A model generated the notes under the pieces. The model saw only the letters and a list, made by a program, of their open reading frames with translations, was not told the origin of the DNA and did no database searches. From contig DATLAJ010000087.1 in NCBI GenBank assembly GCA_035527515.1, positions 1 through 9,109 on the forward strand: DNA of 9,109 nucleotides. Direction: 5' to 3'. Source of the DNA: a bacterium. GTDB taxonomy: Bacteria > B130-G9. The first letter of the stretch is position 1. Every line of letters starts with the position of its first letter. A program made the translations under genes and the position numbers. Below, in pieces: positions 1 to 5,289 of the stretch.

Positions 1-718
1 CGACTAGAACGTCCGGGCAAAACATGACGTCAAACCCCCGCTCGCGGAGCCTTAACGAGAGGTCCTGGTCCTCGAAATACAGAAAGAAACCGGGGTCAAA
101 CATGCCAACAGATTGAAGATGAGACCTTCTGCACAGAACACAAGCGCCGACGAAGTAATCCACCTCTTGTGCTCCGGATGACGCAGAAACAGCGGCGGAG
201 CACATCTTTTCACCTAACCGTTCCTGGGGCCTGATTCGCCTCGCAACCCGGTCCAAGAGAAGCATCTTTGCCAGAAACTCTCGGAGCGTAACCACAGAAC
301 GATACACTGGTGGAAGTATCTTCGTCCCGCTTCGGAGCCTGGGAGCAACACAAGCAGCCATTGGGTGCTCAGTGAGGCATTCCACGAGATTGCGCAGCGA
401 CTCGACATCAATCACGCAGTCCGGGTTCAGGAGCAGAACAAACTCCGCACGCCCGGATAGCATCCCCACGTTGCATCCGGCCGCGAAGCCAACATTCTGA
501 CTGTTCTCAATGACCCTCACGTCTTGAAAGGCCGATCTAAGCCACTCAACCGTTCCGTCCGAGGACGCATTATCAACCACGACTGTCCTCAAATTGAACG
601 AGTGGCTGCACTCCCGAAGCCCATCAAGACACTTGGCAAGGTGCTTCGAGCAGTTGAAGCTAACTATGACGACATCGATCGGCGCAACGTCCGCTGCACG
701 TGTTGTAACAGGTGACAT
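1..718 (-). CDS. Family 2 glycosyltransferase (rhamnosyltransferase-like), N-terminal part, cut by left edge
   Basis: The reverse strand is open from an ATG at 718 down to base 1 (239 codons, no stop). Visible hallmarks of a GT-A fold GT2 enzyme are the first beta strand IDVVIVSFN (residues 14-22), VVVDNASSDGT (46-56) at the nucleotide-binding site, NVGFAAGCN (75-83), and LLNPD (96-100), whose Asp is the metal/nucleotide-sugar ligand region. The late motif FFLYFEDQDLSLRLRERG (211-228) is typical of rhamnosyltransferase-like GT2s, where ED(x)D supplies the acceptor-activating base. Such enzymes add sugars from nucleotide donors to O-antigen, capsule or other cell-surface glycans at the cytoplasmic face. 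No signal peptide is present. An AGGA lies very close to the chosen ATG, and an in-frame ATG at 733 is the alternative start. Family members usually run about 280-340 residues, so perhaps 50-100 residues are missing. Donor and acceptor cannot be read from sequence. Confidence 0.93.
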   Translation of the reverse strand, partial: MSPVTTRAADVAPIDVVIVSFNCSKHLAKCLDGLRECSHSFNLRTVVVDNASSDGTVEWLRSAFQDVRVIENSQNVGFAAGCNVGMLSGRAEFVLLLNPDCVIDVESLRNLVECLTEHPMAACVAPRLRSGTKILPPVYRSVVTLREFLAKMLLLDRVARRIRPQERLGEKMCSAAVSASSGAQEVDYFVGACVLCRRSHLQSVGMFDPGFFLYFEDQDLSLRLRERGFDVMFCPDVLV

Positions 719-897
719 ATTCCTGTGCCACATAATACATATAAATACCCCAATTCTGCGGGGAAGTGTGAACAAGAGCTTGCCGCAGGTCAAGCCCCGG
801 TTGTGAGACATTTGGCGTGCTGACGATGGGCGTTGTCAACGGGTTTGTGCCTGTGCGGCGTCGGCCGGGCTCGGGCCCGCGATTGGTATGTGTCACA

Positions 898-921
898 AGC
901 CATTTGGCCTCGTGAATGGCT
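898..921. repeat. Inverted repeat flanked by a TGTCACA direct repeat
   Basis: AGCCATT (898-904) is exactly complementary to AATGGCT (915-921) across a 10-base loop. It is bracketed by the 7-base direct repeat TGTCACA at 891-897 and 924-930, and a related TGTGTTACA follows at 932-940. The layout could be a protein-binding site in the regulatory region of the glycosyltransferase. The TGT/ACA half-sites are loosely reminiscent of CRP/FNR-type operators, but spacing and symmetry do not match well. The function is not established. Confidence 0.35.
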
Positions 922-1087
922 CCTGTCACACTGTGTTACACTGGCGGCATCCTGCCTATTAAGCCAAGTTGCCACCGGCGGACGAATTGCGTGTCATTTA
1001 TTGTTACAGATTCTATACAAAAACAAGCCATCTTGGTCTTTCGTAACCCCTATCCTTTGCCAACGAGGATTCGCTCCAACGTAAGAA

Positions 1088-1114
1088 GCCGCTGTAACTA
1101 GCGTCCAGAGCGGC
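1088..1114. promoter_or_regulatory. Inverted repeat upstream of the sigma-54 promoter (candidate enhancer site)
   Basis: GCCGCT (1088-1093) and AGCGGC (1109-1114) form a perfect 6-base inverted repeat with a 15-base spacer. Its centre is about 75 bases upstream of the predicted sigma-54 start site. Sigma-54 promoters depend on AAA+ enhancer-binding proteins that bind inverted repeats roughly 80-150 bases upstream, so this is the best local candidate. The half-sites match no activator consensus I know, so the role is inferred from position only. Confidence 0.3.
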
Positions 1115-1148
1115 GAAAGGGAGCTGCATCGCAAATCTAATCTGTAAA

Positions 1149-1165
1149 CTGGCACGGCACCTGCT
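1149..1165 (+). promoter_or_regulatory. Sigma-54 (RpoN) -24/-12 promoter
   Basis: The bases CTGGCACGGCACCTGCT match the RpoN consensus YTGGCACGRNNNTTGCW at 13 of the 14 specified positions. The only miss is C for the first T of the -12 element. The invariant GG (1151-1152) and GC (1163-1164) have the required spacing. With the C at 1164 as -12, transcription would start at about 1176. No protein gene follows within 1.1 kb, while a strong intrinsic terminator lies about 295 bases downstream. Confidence 0.75.
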
Positions 1166-1175
1166 ATACTTTGCT

Positions 1176-1473
1176 ACGAGACGAATGTTGTGGTTTCGGG
1201 AAGTGAAGGGATCAGGCTTTAGTATCATCGAGGGCGAAAAGTAAGCGTTAGATTTGGAAAGGGTCTTCTCCTTACTGGACGAAATGGGCCTTTTCGCCCA
1301 CCGCATTTCTCCATAGGTGTCGTGCGGGAAAGCGTTGGTCTCGGTGCCTGCTGATGTGGAACCCAACCTAAGGTTGGATTAGCAGCAGGGGCGCTGAGCC
1401 TTTCCCGACTTATCTTGCGCAGAGTTTTCAATAGTAGAGGATAAGGGAGCGTTTAGGCTCCCTCTTGTTTTTT
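1176..1473 (+). ncRNA. Candidate sigma-54-dependent structured small RNA (about 298 nt), unknown family
   Basis: The unit runs from the predicted start of the RpoN promoter to the end of the terminator T-run. Four helical domains can be drawn by eye. P1 is CGAGAC (1177-1182) with GTTTCG (1193-1198), right at the 5' end, including one G-U pair. P2 is GGGCGAAAAG (1232-1241) with CTTTTCGCCC (1290-1299), 10 perfect pairs, with TAAG/CTTA inside. P3 is a long hairpin from 1325 to 1407: CGGGAAAG with CTTTCCCG (8 perfect pairs), then 1337-1348 with 1390-1400, CTGCTGAT with ATTAGCAG (one G-U), and an apical CCAACC-TAA-GGTTGG. P4 is the terminator. Open frames inside are tiny (19-21 codons) and lack good ribosome binding sites, so a non-coding product is the simplest reading. 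It lacks the signatures I know for tmRNA, RNase P, SRP RNA and common riboswitches. The length and layout do not fit 6S RNA well. Confidence 0.6.
1445..1473 (+). terminator. Rho-independent terminator of the candidate small RNA
   Basis: GGGAGC (1445-1450) pairs perfectly with GCTCCC (1457-1462) across a 6-base loop. TCTTG and then six T residues (1468-1473) follow. The T-run is only on the plus strand, so it terminates rightward transcription. The only upstream rightward promoter seen is the sigma-54 site. Confidence 0.8.
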
Positions 1474-1670
1474 GGGGACCAAACACCGCTGCATACCTTA
1501 GGGCTGGAGCCTTTTGAGTTATGCGTTGTGTCGTCAATCTCTCCTCATTTCTGAGGGGCAAGCCTGTCTCTGCCCAGTCATTGCAGTCCAGCCCGGATAC
1601 AATTCCGATGTCGCAGACGTAGCGAATATCAGGAGTTTCCCCAAGATGGTAGCTGATTTGTTGGCTGTGG
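1474..1670. other. Intergenic stretch, nothing supported
   Basis: There are about 200 bases between the terminator and the hairpin cluster. Short open frames occur on both strands without ribosome binding sites or recognisable motifs. A weak hairpin CCTCA/TGAGG is at 1543-1556. I see no promoter or RNA gene. Confidence 0.5.
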
Positions 1671-1694
1671 TTCTTGGTTTTGGCCAAGAAGGAA

Positions 1695-1755
1695 CTCGTG
1701 CTTCGTAGCCTTTGCTACTCTGCGAAGCGCAGAGTAGCACGAGCGCAGAGTAGCA
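1695..1755. repeat. Direct plus inverted repeat of a CAGAGTAGCA core
   Basis: The 14-base string AGCGCAGAGTAGCA occurs at 1726-1739 and again at 1742-1755 (16-base period). The first copy is also the 3' arm of a perfect 12-base hairpin whose 5' arm is TGCTACTCTGCG (1713-1724). CTCGTGCT at 1695-1702 is complementary to AGCACGAG at 1736-1743, so two mutually exclusive foldings are possible. Confidence 0.65.
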
Positions 1756-1813
1756 GTGGAATCAGGATTGACGTGATGGTGTGTTTGGGTTCCCCGAAGG
1801 GGGGCCACAATAG

Positions 1814-1966
1814 TAGCCGTAGGTGGAACCTACGGAATCCGTTCACGTCGGTATCCTCGCGACCCCGAATGGGTCGAACAGCCCGTCCACAGGGCTATGT
1901 TCAGCCCTTTTAGGGCTGATGATGTTTCCTCCTCTGACCCTGATCCGTAGGTTTCACCTGCGGCTA
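1814..1966. repeat. Pair of inverted 23-base palindromic units bracketing the cluster core
   Basis: The unit at 1814-1836 (TAG, CCGTAGGT, loop, ACCTACGG, A) and the reverse complement of 1944-1966 agree at 21 of 23 positions, each being itself a hairpin. The two units face each other across about 107 bases containing three further hairpins. This could be the end structure of a small non-autonomous element or simply two insertions of the same palindrome in opposite directions. I found no transposase or target duplication. Confidence 0.55.
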
Positions 1967-2160
1967 CTCACGTTCATCCCCTTGCGGGGATGCCGGAAGA
2001 ACGCCGTCAGTTCAGCAGGCACGGGCACGATTACGAAAACTCCTCTTCGTTGCAGACCAGTTGACATCGCTCTTCGGGCCAGCTCATTATTCAGTTAAGA
2101 GAGCGCAAACTAAAAGCAGATGTGAAAATCCCGCGAGTTGTGTTAGTTTTTTCGCGTGCA

Positions 2161-2189
2161 TTGACGGTCTATATCGTTGAACATAAAGT
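2161..2189 (+). promoter_or_regulatory. Sigma-70-like promoter for the protease gene
   Basis: TTGACG (2161-2166, 5 of 6 to consensus) is followed by an exact 17-base spacer and TAAAGT (2184-2189, 4 of 6). A start near 2196 would give a leader of about 114 bases that contains the whole tandem duplication at 2212-2297. The region is visibly AT-richer than its surroundings, as expected for a promoter. Confidence 0.45.
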
Positions 2190-2211
2190 TTAAACTGGTG
2201 TAGTAAGGCGA

Positions 2212-2297
2212 AATACTGATTCTGACAACAGTTTTGGACCTTCAATAACAGAATACTGATTCTGACAATAGTTCTGTGTTTGGACCTTCAATAACAG
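2212..2297 (+). repeat. Tandem duplication in the 5' leader of the protease gene
   Basis: Copy 1 (2212-2251, 40 bases) and copy 2 (2252-2297, 46 bases) are directly adjacent. Both begin AATACTGATTCTGACAA and both end TTTGGACCTTCAATAACAG or its near equivalent. They differ by one C/T change and a six-base insertion in copy 2. The last G of copy 2 is the first G of the GGGAG Shine-Dalgarno (2297-2301) of the protease, so the repeat abuts the translation start region. Confidence 0.85.
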
Positions 2298-2309
2298 GGA
2301 GATTGTAAG

Positions 2310-4664
2310 ATGAGAAGCAAAGCACTGACTCTGATCTTGCTCGGCCTCTTGCTGGTCCTCGCTTTAGCGACTGCCCTTGCCAGTCCGAGCCAGAAGCTAG
2401 ACGTGCTGCTGCACCCGCTCCTTCAAAGGCCTCAGCCCGAGCCCATTCAGGTCGAGAGCATTCTAAGAGCCCGGGGAATAGCACACTCTGTTACCGCTGC
2501 CGAGCCTCGCATTGGGCTTGTTCTTAAGGCCACTGATGACGCTGGCGCATCGGACCTCGCCGCGGCGGTTATCTCGCTGGGAGGGACGGTCGGAAGCCGA
2601 TTTGGTCGGTTTGTGACCGCCAGGGTGCCCGTCTCTGCTCTTGATTCGCTTGCGGCAGTCGATTCGCTGTCCTATGCCGAGGCTGCGCGCGTGTTGAAAC
2701 CGTCGCTCAAAAAAAGCATCCCCGCCTCGAAAGGTGATCTGGCCAACTGGGGCATCCGTCTGTCCCAGAGATACAACGGGACAGGCGTCGTCGTCGGAGA
2801 TGTCGATAGTGGCATCGATTGGACGCACGGGGACTTCCGCAACGATGACGGCACAACGCGACTGGTCTCGCTCTGGGACCAGACCGAGGCCGGGGCTCCG
2901 CCCGCAGGTTTCAGCTATGGGACGGAGTTTACGCAGTCGGAGATCAACGCCGAACTTGAGGGGAATCCGTCGATTTGGGATACGGGCCTCGACCAGGATG
3001 GCCACGGCACGCACGTGATGAGCATTGCGGCCGGAAACGGCAGATGCGGCGCGGGCGTCTGTGGGGTAGCGCCCCTGGCAAGCATCGTTTTCACAAAGGT
3101 CTCTTTCGGCTACGACTTCGGGACCGACAAGATGCTCGATGGCGTCAATTACATCTTCCAGAAAGCGGAGAGCCTCGGCATGCCGGCCGTCGTGAACCTC
3201 TCCCTCGGCTTCAACACCGGCAGCCACGACGGGACCTCGGTTGCCTGCCAAGCGATAGACGCGCTGACCGGGCCAGGCCGAATAATCGTCAACTCCGCCG
3301 GCAACTCCGCCTATTACGATGATGGCTACGGCAACAAGTACTTCGAGCACGTCGGGTTTGAGGCAAACGATGAGGAACAGAAGTTTGCGGCCTACCTCGC
3401 CTCCTATTACAGTGATGAAGGCTCGATCGAGCTATGGTATGAACCGCCGGGCGATATTGAGGTTGCTCTCGGCGCCATTGATAGCTGGTATGGGGGAACG
3501 ATCGAGCACGGGCAGTTTGTTGCGCCGGGCGACTCGGTTTGGGGCAGTGCCCTCATGGATGCCGGGTCCGAGATAGCCACCTACGACATCGATGCGACAG
3601 AGACCTCGAATCCCAATAACGGTTCACGGCACGTCATCATAACGATTCGCCCAGATTTCTGGTCATCTCTGTTCTACGAATGGACCATCACCGTGAAAGG
3701 CAACTGCTACTTCGACGCCTGGGCCGGCGAGGAGAGCTACGTGCTGTTCCTTGACGAGCAGACCGGGGTTGTGGGGGGAGACAGCAGGTCGTCTATCACG
3801 TATCCGGCCTACGCCAAGCAGGTGATCTCGGTCGGCTCATACGTCACGAGAAACGAGTGGTACGACGTGTTCGGGCAGCGACAATATGACTCAGATGCAA
3901 AGGTCGGCGTCATCTCCGACTTCAGCAGCCAAGGCCCGAGCAGACGGCCCGACCTGACTGGGCCAAAACCCGAGATAGCTGCCCCAGGGCAATACATCGC
4001 GGCAGCCTTCTCGGCGCAGACCTACGCGATGGGCACATACTACTACTATACCGAAGACGCAGTGCACGACTACTATTACTATGTCGCCGCAGGCACGAGC
4101 ATGTCCTCGCCGCACGTCGCCGGAGCCGTTGCGCTCTTGCTCCAGTGCTCGCCCGGGCTTACTCCCGACGATGTCGAGCAGGTATTCTCGCAAAGCGCAG
4201 CCACCGACTCGTTCACTGGCGAGGTCCACAACGACATCTACGGCTACGGCAAGCTCGATGTCCAGGCTGCCCTGCGCGTGGTTGACCCAGGTGGCGCAAA
4301 CGCCTTGGGCCTCGATGTGCAGGCCGATTACCCCGTGTACCAAACGGGCGACACGCTCGAGATATTCGCACAGGCCGCCTACGTGGGGCCGGGTGTGAGC
4401 GTTGATTTCGGAACGGCCATCGTCTGCCCAGACGGGGCGCTGCTGTTCTACCCATTCTGGACGTCAGACTACACCATGATGAACCTCTATCTGCCAGCTG
4501 ACTTCACGGCTCGCGACTTTCCTCTTTACACCTGCGATGTCCAGCCTGGTTCAACGCCCATTTCAACAGGCGGCAACTATATTGTCTTCGCCGCCTTTGC
4601 AGACCCAAGCACCGGGCTCCTCCTTGGCGACCTGTCGGGCAGCACATTCGAGGTCAATATGTGA
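2310..4664 (+). CDS. Secreted subtilisin-like serine protease (peptidase family S8) with C-terminal beta domain
   Basis: This is a 784-residue secreted endopeptidase. GGGAG at 2297-2301 sits 8 bases before the ATG. Residues 1-24 are a signal peptide (basic start, Leu-rich core, AxA-type site before Ser25). Residues about 65-130 look like an I9-type propeptide. The S8 catalytic set is intact: Asp166 in DVDSGID, His232 in DGHGTHV, oxyanion Asn332 in SAGN, and nucleophile Ser597 in GTSMSSPHVAG. Asn332 and Ser597 lie 265 residues apart, against about 66 in classical subtilisins, so a large beta-rich insertion (roughly 345-490) sits in the catalytic domain, as in some CspB-like and environmental subtilases. 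A Tyr-rich loop (577-591) precedes the Ser motif. Residues about 665-784 form a separate domain (VQADYPVYQTGDTLEI...), probably a beta sandwich of the kind appended to secreted proteins of uncultured diderm phyla. No sorting or anchor signal is seen at the C terminus. The substrate is unknown. Confidence 0.95.
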   Translation: MRSKALTLILLGLLLVLALATALASPSQKLDVLLHPLLQRPQPEPIQVESILRARGIAHSVTAAEPRIGLVLKATDDAGASDLAAAVISLGGTVGSRFGRFVTARVPVSALDSLAAVDSLSYAEAARVLKPSLKKSIPASKGDLANWGIRLSQRYNGTGVVVGDVDSGIDWTHGDFRNDDGTTRLVSLWDQTEAGAPPAGFSYGTEFTQSEINAELEGNPSIWDTGLDQDGHGTHVMSIAAGNGRCGAGVCGVAPLASIVFTKVSFGYDFGTDKMLDGVNYIFQKAESLGMPAVVNLSLGFNTGSHDGTSVACQAIDALTGPGRIIVNSAGNSAYYDDGYGNKYFEHVGFEANDEEQKFAAYLASYYSDEGSIELWYEPPGDIEVALGAIDSWYGGTIEHGQFVAPGDSVWGSALMDAGSEIATYDIDATETSNPNNGSRHVIITIRPDFWSSLFYEWTITVKGNCYFDAWAGEESYVLFLDEQTGVVGGDSRSSITYPAYAKQVISVGSYVTRNEWYDVFGQRQYDSDAKVGVISDFSSQGPSRRPDLTGPKPEIAAPGQYIAAAFSAQTYAMGTYYYYTEDAVHDYYYYVAAGTSMSSPHVAGAVALLLQCSPGLTPDDVEQVFSQSAATDSFTGEVHNDIYGYGKLDVQAALRVVDPGGANALGLDVQADYPVYQTGDTLEIFAQAAYVGPGVSVDFGTAIVCPDGALLFYPFWTSDYTMMNLYLPADFTARDFPLYTCDVQPGSTPISTGGNYIVFAAFADPSTGLLLGDLSGSTFEVNM

Positions 4665-4692
4665 AACCGCCTCTCGATAAGACCCGCGCCGA

Positions 4693-5289
4693 ATGCAGCT
4701 AGCGCTTGTCATCTTCGCATACTTCCTGGGCTCGGTCCCCTTCGGGCTGATTATAGGACGGCTGGCTGGCAAGGACGTCCGCACAACCGGCAGCGGCAAC
4801 ATCGGAGCCACAAACGTTCTGCGAGCTGCCGGCAAGGCGGCTGGCGTCATAACTCTTCTGCTTGACGTGGCAAAGGGCTACGCCGCCGTCGCGGTGGCCG
4901 AGCAATTCTCGTCTCCCCACCATGCTCTACCCCTCATCTGTGGCGCCGCAGCGCTGGTTGGGCACTGTTTTCCTGTATTCCTTAGGTTCCGAGGTGGCAA
5001 GGGCGTCGCTACGGGGCTTGGCATCTTCCTGGGCATTGCCCCCTTCTACGTCATCTTTGCACTCGGCGCATTCCTCGCGGTAGTGACGCTCACAAGGCTT
5101 GTATCCGCCGGTTCAATCGCTGGCGCGCTCGCGATGCCGATTGCCCTATGGATAGGAGGCGCCTCCTCTGCCCGCATCGGTGTGGCCGCCGCTATGGCCG
5201 CCCTGATCATCGCCAAACACCACGCAAATATCGCTCGTCTCACGAGGGGCCAGGAGAGTCGCCTCGGCGGAGAGCCTCCGCTCCCATAG
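4693..5289 (+). CDS. plsY: Glycerol-3-phosphate acyltransferase PlsY
   Basis: A 198-residue integral membrane enzyme that transfers an acyl group from acyl-phosphate (made by PlsX) to glycerol 3-phosphate. This gives lysophosphatidic acid, the first step of phospholipid synthesis in most bacteria. Conserved family motifs are all visible: GSVPFG (13-18), GSGNIGATNVLR (33-44), LLLDVAKG (55-62), GHCFPVFLRFRGGKGVATG (90-108) with the catalytic/phosphate-binding loop, and KHHANIARLTRGQE (175-188). About five hydrophobic segments alternate with these loops, and the length is that of typical PlsY. The ATG at 4693 starts just before the first membrane segment, as usual, but it has no recognisable Shine-Dalgarno. 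It lies 28 bases after the protease stop on the same strand, so it may be translated from a common transcript. The C-terminal EPPLP tail is not diagnostic. Confidence 0.96.
   Translation: MQLALVIFAYFLGSVPFGLIIGRLAGKDVRTTGSGNIGATNVLRAAGKAAGVITLLLDVAKGYAAVAVAEQFSSPHHALPLICGAAALVGHCFPVFLRFRGGKGVATGLGIFLGIAPFYVIFALGAFLAVVTLTRLVSAGSIAGALAMPIALWIGGASSARIGVAAAMAALIIAKHHANIARLTRGQESRLGGEPPLP

Larger units (their letters stand above)
719..1148. other. Intergenic stretch upstream of the glycosyltransferase, no supported gene
   Basis: These 430 bases separate the leftward glycosyltransferase from the rightward sigma-54 promoter. Every open frame here is short, overlaps others on both strands, lacks a ribosome binding site and shows no family motif. 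It must hold the promoter of the leftward gene, but I see no convincing -35/-10 pair. A TTGACA-like hexamer exists on the minus strand without a good partner. Two inverted repeats are listed separately (898-921 and 1088-1114). Confidence 0.6.
1671..1992. repeat. Cluster of about nine short hairpin palindromes
   Basis: Consecutive perfect or near-perfect hairpins occur at 1671-1690 (TTCTTGG/CCAAGAA), 1713-1739 (12-base stem, AAG loop), 1792-1802 (CCCC/GGGG, GAA loop), 1817-1835 (CCGTAGGT/ACCTACGG), 1860-1876 (CGACCC/GGGTCG), 1880-1896 (AGCCC/GGGCT), 1901-1919 (TCAGCCCT/AGGGCTGA), 1945-1963 (CCGTAGGT/ACCTGCGG, one G-T pair) and 1975-1992 (CATCCCC/GGGGATG). Stems are 4-12 bases and loops 3-6 bases. 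There is no coding signature. It resembles mosaics of extragenic palindromes (REP-like) seen dispersed in many bacterial genomes. Whether these units recur elsewhere in this genome cannot be seen here. Confidence 0.7.

Noticed and set aside
660-929. Minus-strand open frame overlapping the glycosyltransferase start
   Set aside because: It overlaps the true GT2 frame in another phase and has no family features. The GT motifs are all in the other frame.
1013-1366. Minus-strand open frame of 117 codons across the sigma-54 region
   Set aside because: It has no ribosome binding site or recognisable motifs, and it runs through the self-complementary RNA region, which better explains the sequence.
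1176-1473. Known RNA classes (tmRNA, RNase P RNA, SRP RNA, 6S RNA, common riboswitches)
   Set aside because: Signature sequences for the first three are absent. The transcript is longer than 6S RNA and divided into several domains. It ends in its own terminator with no gene behind it, unlike a riboswitch leader.
1379-1687. Minus-strand open frame of 102 codons across the terminator
   Set aside because: It contains an intrinsic terminator and the start of the hairpin cluster, has mixed composition, and matches no family I recognise.
1671-1992. CRISPR array
   Set aside because: The palindromes differ from each other and there is no constant repeat with regular unique spacers. No cas genes are present in the window.
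2107-2152. Possible terminator upstream of the protease promoter
   Set aside because: AAACTAA/TTAGTTT with a following T-run is AT-only with a loop of about 29 bases, too weak to call.
2463-3350. Long antisense open frame (295 codons) opposite the protease
   Set aside because: It is fully opposite a gene with intact catalytic motifs, has no ribosome binding site or recognised domain, and is the kind of shadow frame expected in GC-rich coding DNA.
4081-4398. Arg/Ser-rich open frame inside the protease gene
   Set aside because: It is an alternate-frame shadow of the catalytic-Ser region with low-complexity composition.
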